NCBI RefSeq assembly: GCF_900110615.1
Contig: NZ_FOEI01000007.1
Coordinates: forward strand, 1-64,000
Direction of reading: 5' to 3'
DNA: 64,000 bases
From: Flavobacterium urocaniciphilum
GTDB lineage: Bacteria > Bacteroidota > Bacteroidia > Flavobacteriales > Flavobacteriaceae
Numbering within the stretch: position 1 is the first letter of the stretch; each line of letters starts with the position of its first letter. A program made the translations under genes and the position numbers. Under the pieces are notes generated by a model. It was not told the DNA's origin and searched no databases. It worked only from the letters and a program-made list of their open reading frames with translations. Below, one piece after another: positions 26,542 to 35,978 of this stretch.

Positions 26542-28035
26542 ATGCAATCAATAGAAGAAATTCAAGACTTTAAAGGCACGTACCCTAAACAAATTTGGGG
26601 CTTGTTTTTTTCCGAAATGTGGGAAAGATTCAGCTTTTATGCCATGCGTGGGATGCTTACTTATTTTATGGTTTACCATCTTTTAATGGATGAAAAAACG
26701 GCACAATTGCAATATGGCGCAACACAAGCTTTTGTTTATGCTTTTACATTTATTGGAGGTTTATTTGCCGATAAGTTTTTAGGTTTCAGACGTTCCTTGT
26801 TTTGGGGTGGAATGTTAATGATTGTTGGAAGTACACTTTTAGCTATCAATCCCAAAGAATTTTTCTTTTTAGGGTTAGCCTTCAATATTGTAGGAACCGG
26901 TTTTTTTAAACCGAACATTTCTTCAATGGTTGGTCAGTTATACAAAGATGGCGATAGAAGAACGGATGCTGGGTTTTTATTATTTTATTCTGGAATAAAT
27001 TTAGGTGCTTTTTTTGGCGGATTTGTTATTTCTGTTGGAAAAGGAACCATGTTATCCGATTATATTCCTGAACATTTACGTTGGAATGTTGCTTTCGGAT
27101 TTGCCGCTTTAATGATGTTAATTAGTTTGGTGAATTTTATTTTTACCAAAAGAAATTTAGGTCCAATTGGAAGTTCGCCAATTGATACATCAATTAAAGA
27201 AAATAAATATAAGCAAATTGCGATTTATATAGGAACATTGGCGGCCATTCCGTTAATCATTAAAATGGTTTCCAATACGGATTACACCGATTATTTTATG
27301 TTTTTTATTGGTCCTTTCAGTTTGATTTATTTGTTTTATGAAATGACTAAAAACACTGCTTCAGAAAATAAAAAATTATTTGCAGCCTTGTTTTTCATAT
27401 TATTTTCAGTTGTTTTTTGGGCTATTTTCGAACAAGCTGGTGGATCGTTAAGTTTATTTGCTGCCGAAAACTTACATGATAACCTATTAGGTTTTAGTAT
27501 CGATCCAAATGCAGTTAATAATTCTATTAACTCTTTATTCGTTATTATTTTTGCTCCAATTGTCGGAATTTTATTTATCAAATTGTCGGAACGTAAATTA
27601 GAACCGAATTCTGTTCTAAAATTCGGATTGGCTTTTTTACTTTTAGGATTAGCGTTTTATACGTTTTATTCGATTAGTTTAACTGCTGATGCTTCCGGTA
27701 AAGGATCGTTAAACATATTTGCATTCGCTTATTTTATCGTAACTTTTGCAGAATTGTTCTTATCACCAATTGGTTTATCCTTAATGACTAAATTATCACC
27801 TTATCGTTTACAAGGTTTTATGATGGGAATGTGGTTTTTAGCCAGTGCATACGGACAATATGTAGCTGGATTATTTGGTGCTAGTATTACTCCAGATAAA
27901 AAAGCAACCAATTTAGATAAACTAATAATTTATGCTCAAGGTTACAAAGATTTTGCATTATACGCTGTAATTGCTGGTGTATTGTTAATTGTTTTTGTGC
28001 CCTTAATGAAAAAATTAATGCAAGAAGTTAAATAA
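26542..28035 (+). CDS. POT-family peptide:proton symporter, copy 3
   Basis: This is the third tandem POT transporter, 497 residues. SEMWERFSFYAMRGML (ExxER) and GTGFFKPNISSMVGQLY (PTR2) are intact. FWAIFEQAGGSLSLFA replaces the TM7 FWGAFEQAGASLTLFA of copy 1, so copies 1 and 3 are closer to each other than to copy 2. The ATG is 1 bp after the stop of copy 2, indicating an operon. Different POT paralogues commonly differ in affinity for peptide length or charge; which peptides each prefers cannot be read from sequence. Confidence 0.93.
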   Translation: MQSIEEIQDFKGTYPKQIWGLFFSEMWERFSFYAMRGMLTYFMVYHLLMDEKTAQLQYGATQAFVYAFTFIGGLFADKFLGFRRSLFWGGMLMIVGSTLLAINPKEFFFLGLAFNIVGTGFFKPNISSMVGQLYKDGDRRTDAGFLLFYSGINLGAFFGGFVISVGKGTMLSDYIPEHLRWNVAFGFAALMMLISLVNFIFTKRNLGPIGSSPIDTSIKENKYKQIAIYIGTLAAIPLIIKMVSNTDYTDYFMFFIGPFSLIYLFYEMTKNTASENKKLFAALFFILFSVVFWAIFEQAGGSLSLFAAENLHDNLLGFSIDPNAVNNSINSLFVIIFAPIVGILFIKLSERKLEPNSVLKFGLAFLLLGLAFYTFYSISLTADASGKGSLNIFAFAYFIVTFAELFLSPIGLSLMTKLSPYRLQGFMMGMWFLASAYGQYVAGLFGASITPDKKATNLDKLIIYAQGYKDFALYAVIAGVLLIVFVPLMKKLMQEVK

Positions 28036-28067
28036 TTGATTTTAGGCATAATATTTGAATATATTTG
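28036..28067 (+). promoter_or_regulatory. Bacteroidota-type promoter for the periplasmic thioredoxin
   Basis: TATATTTG (28060-28067) matches TAnnTTTG and a TTG (28036-28038) lies 21 bp upstream. The ATG at 28092 follows after 24 bp. Confidence 0.7.
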
Positions 28068-28091
28068 TAAAATATTTATAGATTACTACTT

Positions 28092-28553
28092 ATGAAAAAA
28101 ATAATCGTACTATTCGTATTTTTAATAAGCGGATTTGTAGCTCAAGCTCAAGAATTAAATTGGCACACAGATATGTATAAAGCAGCAGAACTTTCTTTAA
28201 AAGAAAAAAAGCCTTTGTTGTTATTTTTTACTGGATCTGATTGGTGTGGTTGGTGTATCAAATTGCAAAAAGATGTTTTAAAGACTTCTGAATTTGCTAC
28301 ATGGGCTACAAAAAATGTAATATTAGTTGAATTAGATTTTCCTAGAACTAAAGCACAAGATGAAACTTTAAAAGCACAAAATGCTCAATTAGCACAAATG
28401 TTTAGCGTAAGAGGTTATCCAACGGTTTGGTTTGTTAATCCAGTTAAAGGAGAAGGGAATAAAATCGACTTACAAGGTTTAGGTTCTTTAGGATATGATA
28501 AATCTGCTACTAATTGGATAAATAATGCAACTGCCTTACTGCCAAAAAATTAA
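28092..28553 (+). CDS. Periplasmic thioredoxin-fold protein with CGWC active site
   Basis: The 153-residue protein has a signal peptide (MKKIIVLFVFLISGFVAQAQ) and a thioredoxin-like domain of the thioredoxin_7/DUF255-related type. The active site Cys52-Gly-Trp-Cys55 lies in GSDWCGWCIKLQ, and the cis-Pro loop is RGYPTVWFV. CGWC is common in periplasmic thioredoxins of Bacteroidota, where such proteins reduce or exchange disulfides in the envelope. It has its own promoter and is convergent with comEC, with only 6 bp between the stop codons. Confidence 0.88.
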   Translation: MKKIIVLFVFLISGFVAQAQELNWHTDMYKAAELSLKEKKPLLLFFTGSDWCGWCIKLQKDVLKTSEFATWATKNVILVELDFPRTKAQDETLKAQNAQLAQMFSVRGYPTVWFVNPVKGEGNKIDLQGLGSLGYDKSATNWINNATALLPKN

Positions 28554-28566
28554 TAGCAATTAATTT
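28547..28566. terminator. Weak AT-only hairpin across convergent stops
   Basis: AAATTAAT (28547-28554) and ATTAATTT (28559-28566) form an 8-bp stem with a 4-nt loop between the thioredoxin and comEC stop codons. It has no G+C pairs and hardly any T run, so terminator function is doubtful. Confidence 0.3.
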
Positions 28567-30569
28567 ATAATATAAAATCCTTTTTCGGCTGTAGCATGGA
28601 AAGGGATTTTTTCTTTTACACATGTTTCTTTCCATAATTTTACATAACTTTTAAAGTTGGAACCATCTGCAATTATTTGTTTTGGATTTAAATCTGAAAT
28701 CAATCGATTTAAATTTATCTTTGGCGAATTAGTCAGTATTACAACCTCGGGTTTTTCAGTTGTTTTATAAATGCCAATACTGTCAATACACAATATTTTT
28801 TTCTTAAAAGCATATGCGTTTTTAAGTGATTCAACTTTATAGTTTTTTACAAATTTACCTCGTATGTAGGCATCAATTGTTGTTTTTGAATTTTCAATAT
28901 TATTGGTGTAAAAAACCGATGCATTATTTTTAGTTTCCACAAAAAGATTGGATTTCATAATGTTGAAAATCACAAATTCATCATTATTTTCTTCTCGAAT
29001 TGTTAAATAAAAGTAGCCAAATTGAAACACAATAACTGTTGCCAAAATTGGTTTCATATTTTTAATTTTTGGAAAATATGCGAAATAAATAAAGCTTGCA
29101 ATTATCAAATACATTAAAAAAACTAATACTTCATGAAAAGCTATATTTTTTATGATAAAGGATTCAAACTGAACTATCCAAGTCGTAAATTTATTCATTA
29201 CTTCTATTAAATAATTTACGAAGATTGATACTTTAATTGCAATTTGAGGTAGTAAAAAATTCAGCGGAATTAAAATCAAACCTAAAATTAAAATAACACT
29301 AGAAAGTGGAATCGCAACAACATTTGCCACTAAAAATAACAATGGAAATTGTCCGAAATAATATAAAGTTAAAGGCAATACCCCAATTTGAGCGACTAAT
29401 GAAATGAGTAAAAGAGATTTAGTTTCTCTAATTAGATAATATTTCGAATAACTGTATTTTCGAACTAGTGGTTGAAAAATTACAATACTTAATACCGCTG
29501 CAAAACTCAATTGAAACCCAATGTCGAACACATAATTTGGATTGATCAATAGCAAAACAAATGCAGAAAGCGCTAGTGAGTTGTAAACATTATTTTGTCG
29601 GTTTAAAACTTTTGCTAGTGCAATAATAGAAAACATCACTACCGCTCGAACAATTGAAGCTGAAAAACCAGCTAACAATGCATAAAACCATAAAATGCTT
29701 AAAGAAATAATAAATATTGAAATTTTTCCTTTTCTTAATTTTTGTAAAGGTTTGGTAAGCCAAAGTATGATGCCGTAAATTAAAGCGATATGCAAGCCTG
29801 AAATAGCTAAAATGTGTATTATTCCGGCATTTGCATAATTGTTGCTTAAATCTTTAGATAATTCGGTTTTTTCGCCAAATAACAACGCCATTAATAGATT
29901 GTAATTGTCTTTTTTGAAACTTTCTATCGGATAACTGTTTAGTAACTTCGATTTGAAAATATTGATAAAAGTGTACCCATTAGAACTACTTCTAATAATA
30001 ACTTTTTCGGAATCTTTCACTTTAATTTCATGAAAAACATTCTGTTTGTTTAAGTAGTTGGAATAATTAAATTGATTCGGATTAAAATTCTCTTGTAGTA
30101 ATTGTGGTGTTTTAAAAAGTTTGATTTGATTACCGACTTCTATGTTTTTATTTAGTTCTTTAGGAATATAACAAATGATTTTTCCAATACAGTTATTAGA
30201 ATTTATTCCATTGGTTTTAATGATGAATTTATTGTAATATTTAGTCGGTTTTAACTTCTCTATTACAAGTCCTTGAATGATATTCTTTTCTAAAATAAAA
30301 TTAGAAAAATGTTTGTTGGAATTGCTTTCATTATTCGAAAAAGAAGAAAATATTCCGAAGCTTATACTCAATGTGAAAGTGAAAACAGTAAATAAATGAT
30401 TGTGTTTTTTTCTTTTCTGATTATAGAAATAAAACAATAAAAATCCTATAACACTTATTCCTATGCTAATACCAATCTCAATTAAAGTTAATTTTAGGAA
30501 ATTCTGTGTTAAAATTCCAATTAAAAGCCCAAAAAGTATGGGAACTATAGGGAACTTAATAAAATTCAT
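28560..30569 (-). CDS. comEC: ComEC/Rec2-family competence membrane protein
   Basis: The 669-residue polytopic protein is predicted to form the inner-membrane channel for single-stranded DNA uptake. Helices cluster at the N-terminus (two), in the ComEC/competence core (about 220-500) and near the C-terminal third. The core begins LLFGEKTELS and contains the motif NAGIIHILAISGLHIALIYG. The C-terminal segment (about 525-669) resembles a shortened and poorly conserved metallo-beta-lactamase-like domain: TNSPKINLNRLI is visible but no HxHxDH zinc motif. Loss of that motif suggests that nuclease function is absent or supplied elsewhere. It follows the NlpC/P60 gene by 6 bp, an arrangement (lpxB, C40 peptidase, comEC) usual in flavobacteria. 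Confidence 0.9.
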   Translation of the reverse strand: MNFIKFPIVPILFGLLIGILTQNFLKLTLIEIGISIGISVIGFLLFYFYNQKRKKHNHLFTVFTFTLSISFGIFSSFSNNESNSNKHFSNFILEKNIIQGLVIEKLKPTKYYNKFIIKTNGINSNNCIGKIICYIPKELNKNIEVGNQIKLFKTPQLLQENFNPNQFNYSNYLNKQNVFHEIKVKDSEKVIIRSSSNGYTFINIFKSKLLNSYPIESFKKDNYNLLMALLFGEKTELSKDLSNNYANAGIIHILAISGLHIALIYGIILWLTKPLQKLRKGKISIFIISLSILWFYALLAGFSASIVRAVVMFSIIALAKVLNRQNNVYNSLALSAFVLLLINPNYVFDIGFQLSFAAVLSIVIFQPLVRKYSYSKYYLIRETKSLLLISLVAQIGVLPLTLYYFGQFPLLFLVANVVAIPLSSVILILGLILIPLNFLLPQIAIKVSIFVNYLIEVMNKFTTWIVQFESFIIKNIAFHEVLVFLMYLIIASFIYFAYFPKIKNMKPILATVIVFQFGYFYLTIREENNDEFVIFNIMKSNLFVETKNNASVFYTNNIENSKTTIDAYIRGKFVKNYKVESLKNAYAFKKKILCIDSIGIYKTTEKPEVVILTNSPKINLNRLISDLNPKQIIADGSNFKSYVKLWKETCVKEKIPFHATAEKGFYIIN

Positions 30570-30575
30570 GGTTTT

Positions 30576-31247
30576 TTATTCTAAGATTCTATTTACACCA
30601 ACAAAAGTTCTTGCGTAATAGTTTTCTGCAGTAGAAGAGTAAATTACACCGCTACTGGTTGAAGAATGTATGAATTTAATAACACCATCTGCATTTTCAG
30701 TAACTATACCAACATGGCTAACGCCACCACCACTCGTATTAAAGAAAATTAAATCGCCTGCTTTGGCTTCACTTTTTAAAATTCTTTTACCTACGCGCGA
30801 CATTTCTGCTGAACTTCTTGGTAATTCAATGTCAAATTGTGTTAAGGTATAATTTACAAATCCAGAACAATCAAATCCGGCTGGAGTAGTTCCGCCACCA
30901 CGATACGGTGAACCTAAATTTTCTGCCGCAACGTTTAAAATTTGTTCTTTAATATAATCTGAAACTTCAAAAGTTGGGGTAAAATCATGTGGTGTTTCTT
31001 CGTCTACAACTACTTTTATTTTAGATTTTTCAATAGAATCATGACGCGCTTTTTGCTTCGCTTTTTCAAGGGCTCTTAATTCTTTTTTAGTAGGTTTTGT
31101 AGGTTTGTCTAATCCTTGTTTTTCTGTAAAGGAATAGGCGCCAACTTTTACTGCTTCGTTCTTTGACGTAATAATTGTGGGCTTTTGAACTGATTTACAA
31201 CTATATAAAAAGATAGTTAGTAAAAATATATAAATAGAATTTTTCAA
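30576..31247 (-). CDS. NlpC/P60 (C40) peptidoglycan hydrolase lipoprotein
   Basis: The 223-residue lipoprotein has a lipobox ending at Cys17 (FLLTIFLYSCKS). A charged linker rich in Lys and Glu (about 45-80) is followed by a C40 endopeptidase domain with Cys127 (GFDCSGFVNY), His178 (GGGVSHVGIV) and a third polar site at His194 (KFIHSST). It is expected to cut peptidoglycan stem peptides between D-Glu and diaminopimelate. The start codon is TTG: an in-frame stop lies six codons upstream and no ATG falls between, while the signal sequence begins exactly here. It lies between lpxB and comEC, all minus strand. Confidence 0.92.
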   Translation of the reverse strand: MKNSIYIFLLTIFLYSCKSVQKPTIITSKNEAVKVGAYSFTEKQGLDKPTKPTKKELRALEKAKQKARHDSIEKSKIKVVVDEETPHDFTPTFEVSDYIKEQILNVAAENLGSPYRGGGTTPAGFDCSGFVNYTLTQFDIELPRSSAEMSRVGKRILKSEAKAGDLIFFNTSGGGVSHVGIVTENADGVIKFIHSSTSSGVIYSSTAENYYARTFVGVNRILE

Positions 31248-31284
31248 TTTTTTTTCTTGTTTTTATGGCTGCGAATTTACAAAA

Positions 31285-32400
31285 TTATTTTTTTATTGAT
31301 TTTATTATCCATTCAGCGGTTTTTTGACTTGCGCCATTACCACCTAATTTTTGTTCTAAAATGCTATAATTAGTTAACATTTCTTCTCTTTGAGTACCCG
31401 AAAGTATCTTGTTTAATTCCGATTCTAAATTTTTGGTATTCAATTCATTCTGAATTAATTCTTTTACCACTTCTTTGTCCATGATCAGATTCACCAATGA
31501 AATAAATTTCAACGTAATGATGCGTTTGGCAATCTCATAAGAAATTCGGTTAGCCTTATAACACACAATTTGCGGCACTTTAAACAACGCCGTTTCTAAT
31601 GTCGCCGTTCCAGAAGTCACTAAAGCGGCATGTGAAACACTTAGTAAATCGTAGGTTTTATTGCTAACAAAGTTGACATTTTCTGTAGTTAGAAATTGCT
31701 GGTAAAAAGCATATTCCTGACTCGGAGCACCAGCGATTACAAATTGATACTCGGAGAATTTATCTACAACCGATAACATAATCGAAAGCATTTTTTCAAT
31801 TTCTTGTTTTCTGCTTCCAGGTAATAAAGCAATGATTGGCTTGTTGGATAACTTATTTTCCGCTGTGAATGTTTCAAATGATGTTTTTTCTCTATTTGAA
31901 ATGGCATCAATTAATGGATGACCCACAAATTCAACTGGGAAATGATGTTTTTTCTCGTAAAAATCTTTTTCAAACGGAAGAATAACATACATTTTATCCA
32001 CATCTCGTTTGATGTCTTTGATTCTTCCTTCTTTCCAAGCCCAAATTTGAGGAGAAATATAATACTGATTTTGAAAACCTAATGGTTTCGCCCATTTTGC
32101 TATTCGCATATTGAAACCAGGATAATCAATGTAAATAATCGTATCTGGTCGGAACAACAAAATGTCTTTTTTACAAAATGAAATATTGCCTAAAATGGTA
32201 CGTAAATTCATCACTACTTCAGCAAAACCCATAAAAGCTAAATCGCGATAGTGTTTAACTAAAGTTCCACCCACATTTTGCATTAAATCGCCACCCCAAA
32301 AACGAATTTCGGCAGTTGGATCTTTCGCTAAAATGGCTTTCATTAAGTTGGAACCGTGTAAATCGCCCGAAGCTTCGCCAGCTATGATGTAATATTTCAT
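31285..32400 (-). CDS. lpxB: Lipid-A-disaccharide synthase
   Basis: The 371-residue GT19 enzyme joins UDP-2,3-diacylglucosamine and lipid X into the beta-1,6 disaccharide of lipid A at the inner face of the cytoplasmic membrane. The family signature MKYYIIAGEASGDLHGSNLM is at the N-terminus. IDYPGFNMRIAKWAK, YYISPQIWAWKEGRIKDIK, FVGHPLIDA and ALLPGSRKQEIEKM follow in the expected order, and TSGTATLETAL with CYKANRISYEIAKR lies in the C-terminal nucleotide-binding half. It lies 37 bp upstream of the C40 lipoprotein gene. Its presence confirms a Gram-negative envelope. Confidence 0.96.
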   Translation of the reverse strand: MKYYIIAGEASGDLHGSNLMKAILAKDPTAEIRFWGGDLMQNVGGTLVKHYRDLAFMGFAEVVMNLRTILGNISFCKKDILLFRPDTIIYIDYPGFNMRIAKWAKPLGFQNQYYISPQIWAWKEGRIKDIKRDVDKMYVILPFEKDFYEKKHHFPVEFVGHPLIDAISNREKTSFETFTAENKLSNKPIIALLPGSRKQEIEKMLSIMLSVVDKFSEYQFVIAGAPSQEYAFYQQFLTTENVNFVSNKTYDLLSVSHAALVTSGTATLETALFKVPQIVCYKANRISYEIAKRIITLKFISLVNLIMDKEVVKELIQNELNTKNLESELNKILSGTQREEMLTNYSILEQKLGGNGASQKTAEWIIKSIKK

Positions 32401-32434
32401 TTGTTGTAATAATTTTGGCTAAGATAGGCTTTTT

Positions 32435-33745
32435 CTATTTTTTCGTATAATTAAATTTCGCGCCACCTTGTTTCAATACAAAACTATTGTTTCCAAAATC
32501 GATTTCAATTCCCGCTTGTGCGAAAACAAAAACAGTATCTGTAGAATAAGTCAATTGAAAACTAGGTTGACCCGTAGCTTGTGCTAATAAATTACCATCT
32601 TTTTCAAACACTTTTATTTCTAATGGAATGTCTTTTGAAGTATAATCACCCACATATTTTTTAATTAATTCGGCATCTAATTTGTTGAAATTTGGAAAAG
32701 GATACGGCAATTTATAATAGATGCTTAAAATTCCAATCATGATGTCGTTCTGACTATAATTTTCGCCATTCACAATTAACGAAATCGTCATGTCGTCTTT
32801 GTCGTAATAACCCATTGTCGATTCGAAACCTTCAATTTTACCGTTGTGACCGTAAAATTTTCGTTCTCCAAAAGGGAAACGAATTAACGCCATTCCGTAA
32901 GTGTCTTTCAAAGTTTTCATCAATTCTAATGAAGCTGGAGTGACTAAAGTTCCTTTAAAAAGTTCTCTATTGAATTTCGTTAAATCTTCCGGATTTGAAA
33001 TGATTCCGCCCGAAGCAAAAGCGATATCATTATCCCATTCATCATTTTTTACCCAGTTTTCACCACTAAACATATATGAATAACTTTCTCGATTTGATAT
33101 GTTCGTTTTCTCTGAAGTATAGTATGTGTTTTTTAAATACAATTTACCTGTAATTCTGCTCTTTAAATTTTCAGCATAGGTTTTTTTGGTAACTTTTTCA
33201 AGAATCAATCCTAAAATAAAATAGTTTGAGTTGCTATATTCATGTTTTGAATCCGGTTCAAATAACGAAGTATAATTTTCAATTTTCTTTAAAACTAATT
33301 CTTTAATATTTGGTTTTCCTGAAACGTCAAATAATGTTGGGTCTGCATTGGCGTAATCTTTTATTCCAGTTCTTTGGTATAATAAATGTTCAATGGTAAT
33401 TTTATCTGCATTGTCAATTTTTGGGAAATATTTATTCAATTTTGTAGTCAATAAAATCTTTTTTTCATCCACTAATTGCATAATCATGGTTGCCGTAAAC
33501 GTTTTCGTAATAGAACCAATTTTATATTTTGTTCCTCTATTGGCTTTAATTCCTTTAGTGGCGTCTAAATATCCATATTGTTCATTAAACACAACTTCAT
33601 CACCCTGACGAATGCAAAGTGAACCCATAAATTTATCGTTGTCAAATAAATAAGTTAATAAACTATCAATTTTTGCTAAACGTTTGTCTTGCGCAAATGT
33701 TGTAAATGAAAGTAAAAGAAATAAAATAGAAAGATATTTTTTCAT
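32435..33745 (-). CDS. Serine hydrolase of the beta-lactamase/class C family
   Basis: The 436-residue exported protein (signal peptide ending TTFAQD) shares the penicillin-binding protein-like transpeptidase fold. Ser78-x-x-Lys81 (KIGSITKTFTA) is the nucleophile motif. YSNSN near 170 gives the Tyr-x-Asn element, and FYGHNGKIEGFES supplies the HxG of the third motif. The last 100 residues form a lipocalin-like C-terminal domain (YVGDYTSKDIPLEI). Relatives include D-aminopeptidases, esterases and EstB-like enzymes; the substrate cannot be predicted, and it is not evidence of beta-lactam resistance. It sits between the cluster starting at 33789 and lpxB on the same strand. Confidence 0.88.
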   Translation of the reverse strand: MKKYLSILFLLLSFTTFAQDKRLAKIDSLLTYLFDNDKFMGSLCIRQGDEVVFNEQYGYLDATKGIKANRGTKYKIGSITKTFTATMIMQLVDEKKILLTTKLNKYFPKIDNADKITIEHLLYQRTGIKDYANADPTLFDVSGKPNIKELVLKKIENYTSLFEPDSKHEYSNSNYFILGLILEKVTKKTYAENLKSRITGKLYLKNTYYTSEKTNISNRESYSYMFSGENWVKNDEWDNDIAFASGGIISNPEDLTKFNRELFKGTLVTPASLELMKTLKDTYGMALIRFPFGERKFYGHNGKIEGFESTMGYYDKDDMTISLIVNGENYSQNDIMIGILSIYYKLPYPFPNFNKLDAELIKKYVGDYTSKDIPLEIKVFEKDGNLLAQATGQPSFQLTYSTDTVFVFAQAGIEIDFGNNSFVLKQGGAKFNYTKK

Positions 33746-33788
33746 GCTTAACTTGTTTTATTTATTAGTTGATTAAATTATAAAAATG

Positions 33789-34448
33789 TTACTTTTTAAG
33801 TTGAAATACAAAATTACGTTCTTTAAAAATTATTTTTTCAATAATTAACTCAAATTTTAGACCATTTATTGTTCCGATATTTTTGATTTTTTCAATTTCG
33901 CAATCTTCCGACAAAATCATGTAACAAAAATTACGGTCATTTATAAATGTAGGTAATTCTGTAAATAATTTTTCAAAATACTCGAAATGTTCACCGCAAA
34001 ACCAAGCTTTTTCTTTTGTGTTTTTTGCTTTTTTAGGATAGTATGGCGGATTAATAAGGATATAATCGAAGGTTTTGTGTTGTAGATTTTCAAATAAATC
34101 CGATTCTAAAATGGATAATTCTAAATTAAGTTTAGTGGCGTTTTTCTCAAGATAGAATAAGGCCTTTTTATTAATATCTGTTGCAAAAACTTTTGCACCT
34201 TTTTGGGTTGCGAATAAGGAAATAATGCCGCTTCCACAGCCTAATTCTAAAAAGGTTTTATCTTTAAGGTCGAAATCTTTTATAAAGCTTAAAAGTATTT
34301 TTGTACTAAATGTTAAATGAGGCGGAAACACATCTGGATGAACTTTGATACAAATGCCATCATAGCAAAACGTTCTTGGTTTGTAATAGTATAATTTCAA
34401 ACCAAGTTTTAAAAAAGGATGCGTTATTTTTTTTATAAATTTTCTCAT
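33789..34448 (-). CDS. Class I SAM-dependent methyltransferase with NPPY motif
   Basis: The 219-residue protein has motif I FLELGCGSGIISL near residues 64-76, motif II FATDINKKAL and motif IV ILINPPYYP. The NPPY type methylates nitrogen in glutamine or nucleic-acid bases in known families (HemK/PrmC, RlmG-like, N6-adenine enzymes), but small-molecule methyltransferases also occur. It is the last gene of the large radical SAM/glycosyltransferase cluster, 8 bp after the preceding gene, which suggests a small-molecule or glycan role. It lacks the N-terminal helical domain of PrmC. Confidence 0.82.
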   Translation of the reverse strand: MRKFIKKITHPFLKLGLKLYYYKPRTFCYDGICIKVHPDVFPPHLTFSTKILLSFIKDFDLKDKTFLELGCGSGIISLFATQKGAKVFATDINKKALFYLEKNATKLNLELSILESDLFENLQHKTFDYILINPPYYPKKAKNTKEKAWFCGEHFEYFEKLFTELPTFINDRNFCYMILSEDCEIEKIKNIGTINGLKFELIIEKIIFKERNFVFQLKK

Positions 34449-34456
34449 TTTGAAAA

Positions 34457-35977
34457 CTATTCTGAATAAAAACCTTCAATTTCTGGTTGACGGTATTTCC
34501 ATAATTTATGCAACGCCTTAATTTCATATGGGAAATGATAAAAACCTGTTTTATATCTCACACTTGAAATGGTTTTTAAAATTGTTTTTTTGTATCCTTT
34601 TATTCTGAAATCGGAAGCCGTTGGATAATATCCGTTTAAAACAGTTTCAAAGTTTTTAATCGTATCAATCATATAGGGTTTTAGCCAAGGCGTTAACGGG
34701 TTTTTTCTCAAATCGAAATTTTCCCAACTTGGCGAAATCCAATCTTCTAATTGTTCTGGAAAATGAAAACCAGCCTCTAAAATTTGTTGGTACAATTCGG
34801 AACCTTCTGTTGGAACCGGACTAAACAAATAGATGATAATTTCTGCATTCGGATTGATGGTTTTGATTTCTTTAATGAAATTTATATCCCATAAAATTTG
34901 ATCGTACACTTCTTTTTCAGTAGGCGCAGGCATTCCTAATACAAATGACAATTCCGGAACAATGTCGGCGTTTTTCATACGCAATACAAAATCTTTAATC
35001 ATTTGTCCGGTTTGCGTTCCGCCTTTATTCATTTGTTTTAAAACGGCATCATTACCTGTTTCTGCACCTAAAAAAATCATTTTGCAGCCGGCTTTTCGCA
35101 TCAGCTTTAATTCCTCATCCGAATACATATTGATAGTATCAATTCTGCCTTCTCCCCAATAACTGATGTTGTCATTTATAATGAGTTCTGAAAATTCTAA
35201 GACGCGTTTTTTAGATGTGAAAAAATTATTATCGTGAAATTCAATGGCATCAATGTTATAGTTGGATTTGAAATATTTCACATCTTCATAAATACGATTC
35301 GCCGACATGCCTTTCCATTTCGCATTGTAAATAGGAACTACTGCACAAAAGGAACAAGAAAACGGACAACCCATACTCGAATGATACGACAAGGTTTTAT
35401 TTCCCATAAAGGTTTTGGCTAAATAATTTCGAACGGGATAAAACGTATTTAAATATTCGTACGGGAATTTTGGTAAAGTATCTTGATCCAATAAAGCTTC
35501 TACACAATTTTTAATAATTTGTCCATCTTCATTTTTGAAAATCAGGTTTTTGATAGAAGGTAATTGCTCTAAATTATTACTTTCTAAAGCTTTTAAAAGT
35601 TCAGGAAATGTATTGTCGCCAGGTCCGTTTATTATATAATCTACATAACCAGATTGTAAACAAACGTTGTATTGATTGGATGCGAAATAACCGCCCCAAA
35701 CCGTAATAGTTTCTGGAAATAGTTCTTTAATTTTTTTGGTAAATGGAATCGCTTGACGCAATTGCGGTCCGGGCATTACGGTTGAACCAAAATATTTATA
35801 TTCACCAGTTTTTAAATAACATTCAATAGTTACCCATGGATTTTTTTCTAAATTTCCATCTACAAAAACATATTCGAATTTTCCATGAATAGATGCACCC
35901 ACTTGCAAAATTGAATTGGGAATTCGATGTTTGCTGTTAGCGCTTCGTGGGTTGAATATGATAATTTTTCCTTTCAT
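34457..35977 (-). CDS. B12-binding-type radical SAM enzyme (cluster member 3)
   Basis: From the ATG at 35977 this is 506 residues; a GTG at 35989 would overlap the previous gene. The N-terminal 150 residues resemble a cobalamin-binding Rossmann domain (VWGGYFASNQYNVCLQSG, VDYIINGPGDNTFPELL), but no clear DxHxxG motif is seen. The radical SAM core begins at SSMGCPFSCSFCA with Cys204, Cys208 and Cys211 for the 4Fe-4S cluster. It continues with IEFHDNNFF, WGEGRIDTI and GCKMIFLGAETGND. Such enzymes often methylate unactivated carbons or rearrange lipid and glycan precursors. The product is not predictable. It starts 1 nt after the SPASM gene stop. Confidence 0.9.
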   Translation of the reverse strand: MKGKIIIFNPRSANSKHRIPNSILQVGASIHGKFEYVFVDGNLEKNPWVTIECYLKTGEYKYFGSTVMPGPQLRQAIPFTKKIKELFPETITVWGGYFASNQYNVCLQSGYVDYIINGPGDNTFPELLKALESNNLEQLPSIKNLIFKNEDGQIIKNCVEALLDQDTLPKFPYEYLNTFYPVRNYLAKTFMGNKTLSYHSSMGCPFSCSFCAVVPIYNAKWKGMSANRIYEDVKYFKSNYNIDAIEFHDNNFFTSKKRVLEFSELIINDNISYWGEGRIDTINMYSDEELKLMRKAGCKMIFLGAETGNDAVLKQMNKGGTQTGQMIKDFVLRMKNADIVPELSFVLGMPAPTEKEVYDQILWDINFIKEIKTINPNAEIIIYLFSPVPTEGSELYQQILEAGFHFPEQLEDWISPSWENFDLRKNPLTPWLKPYMIDTIKNFETVLNGYYPTASDFRIKGYKKTILKTISSVRYKTGFYHFPYEIKALHKLWKYRQPEIEGFYSE

Positions 35978-35978
35978 T

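Noticed and set aside
32435..33745. Beta-lactam resistance gene
   Set aside because: The SxxK/YxN/HxG motifs belong to a broad serine hydrolase family that includes peptidases and esterases. The C-terminal lipocalin-like domain argues against a true beta-lactamase.
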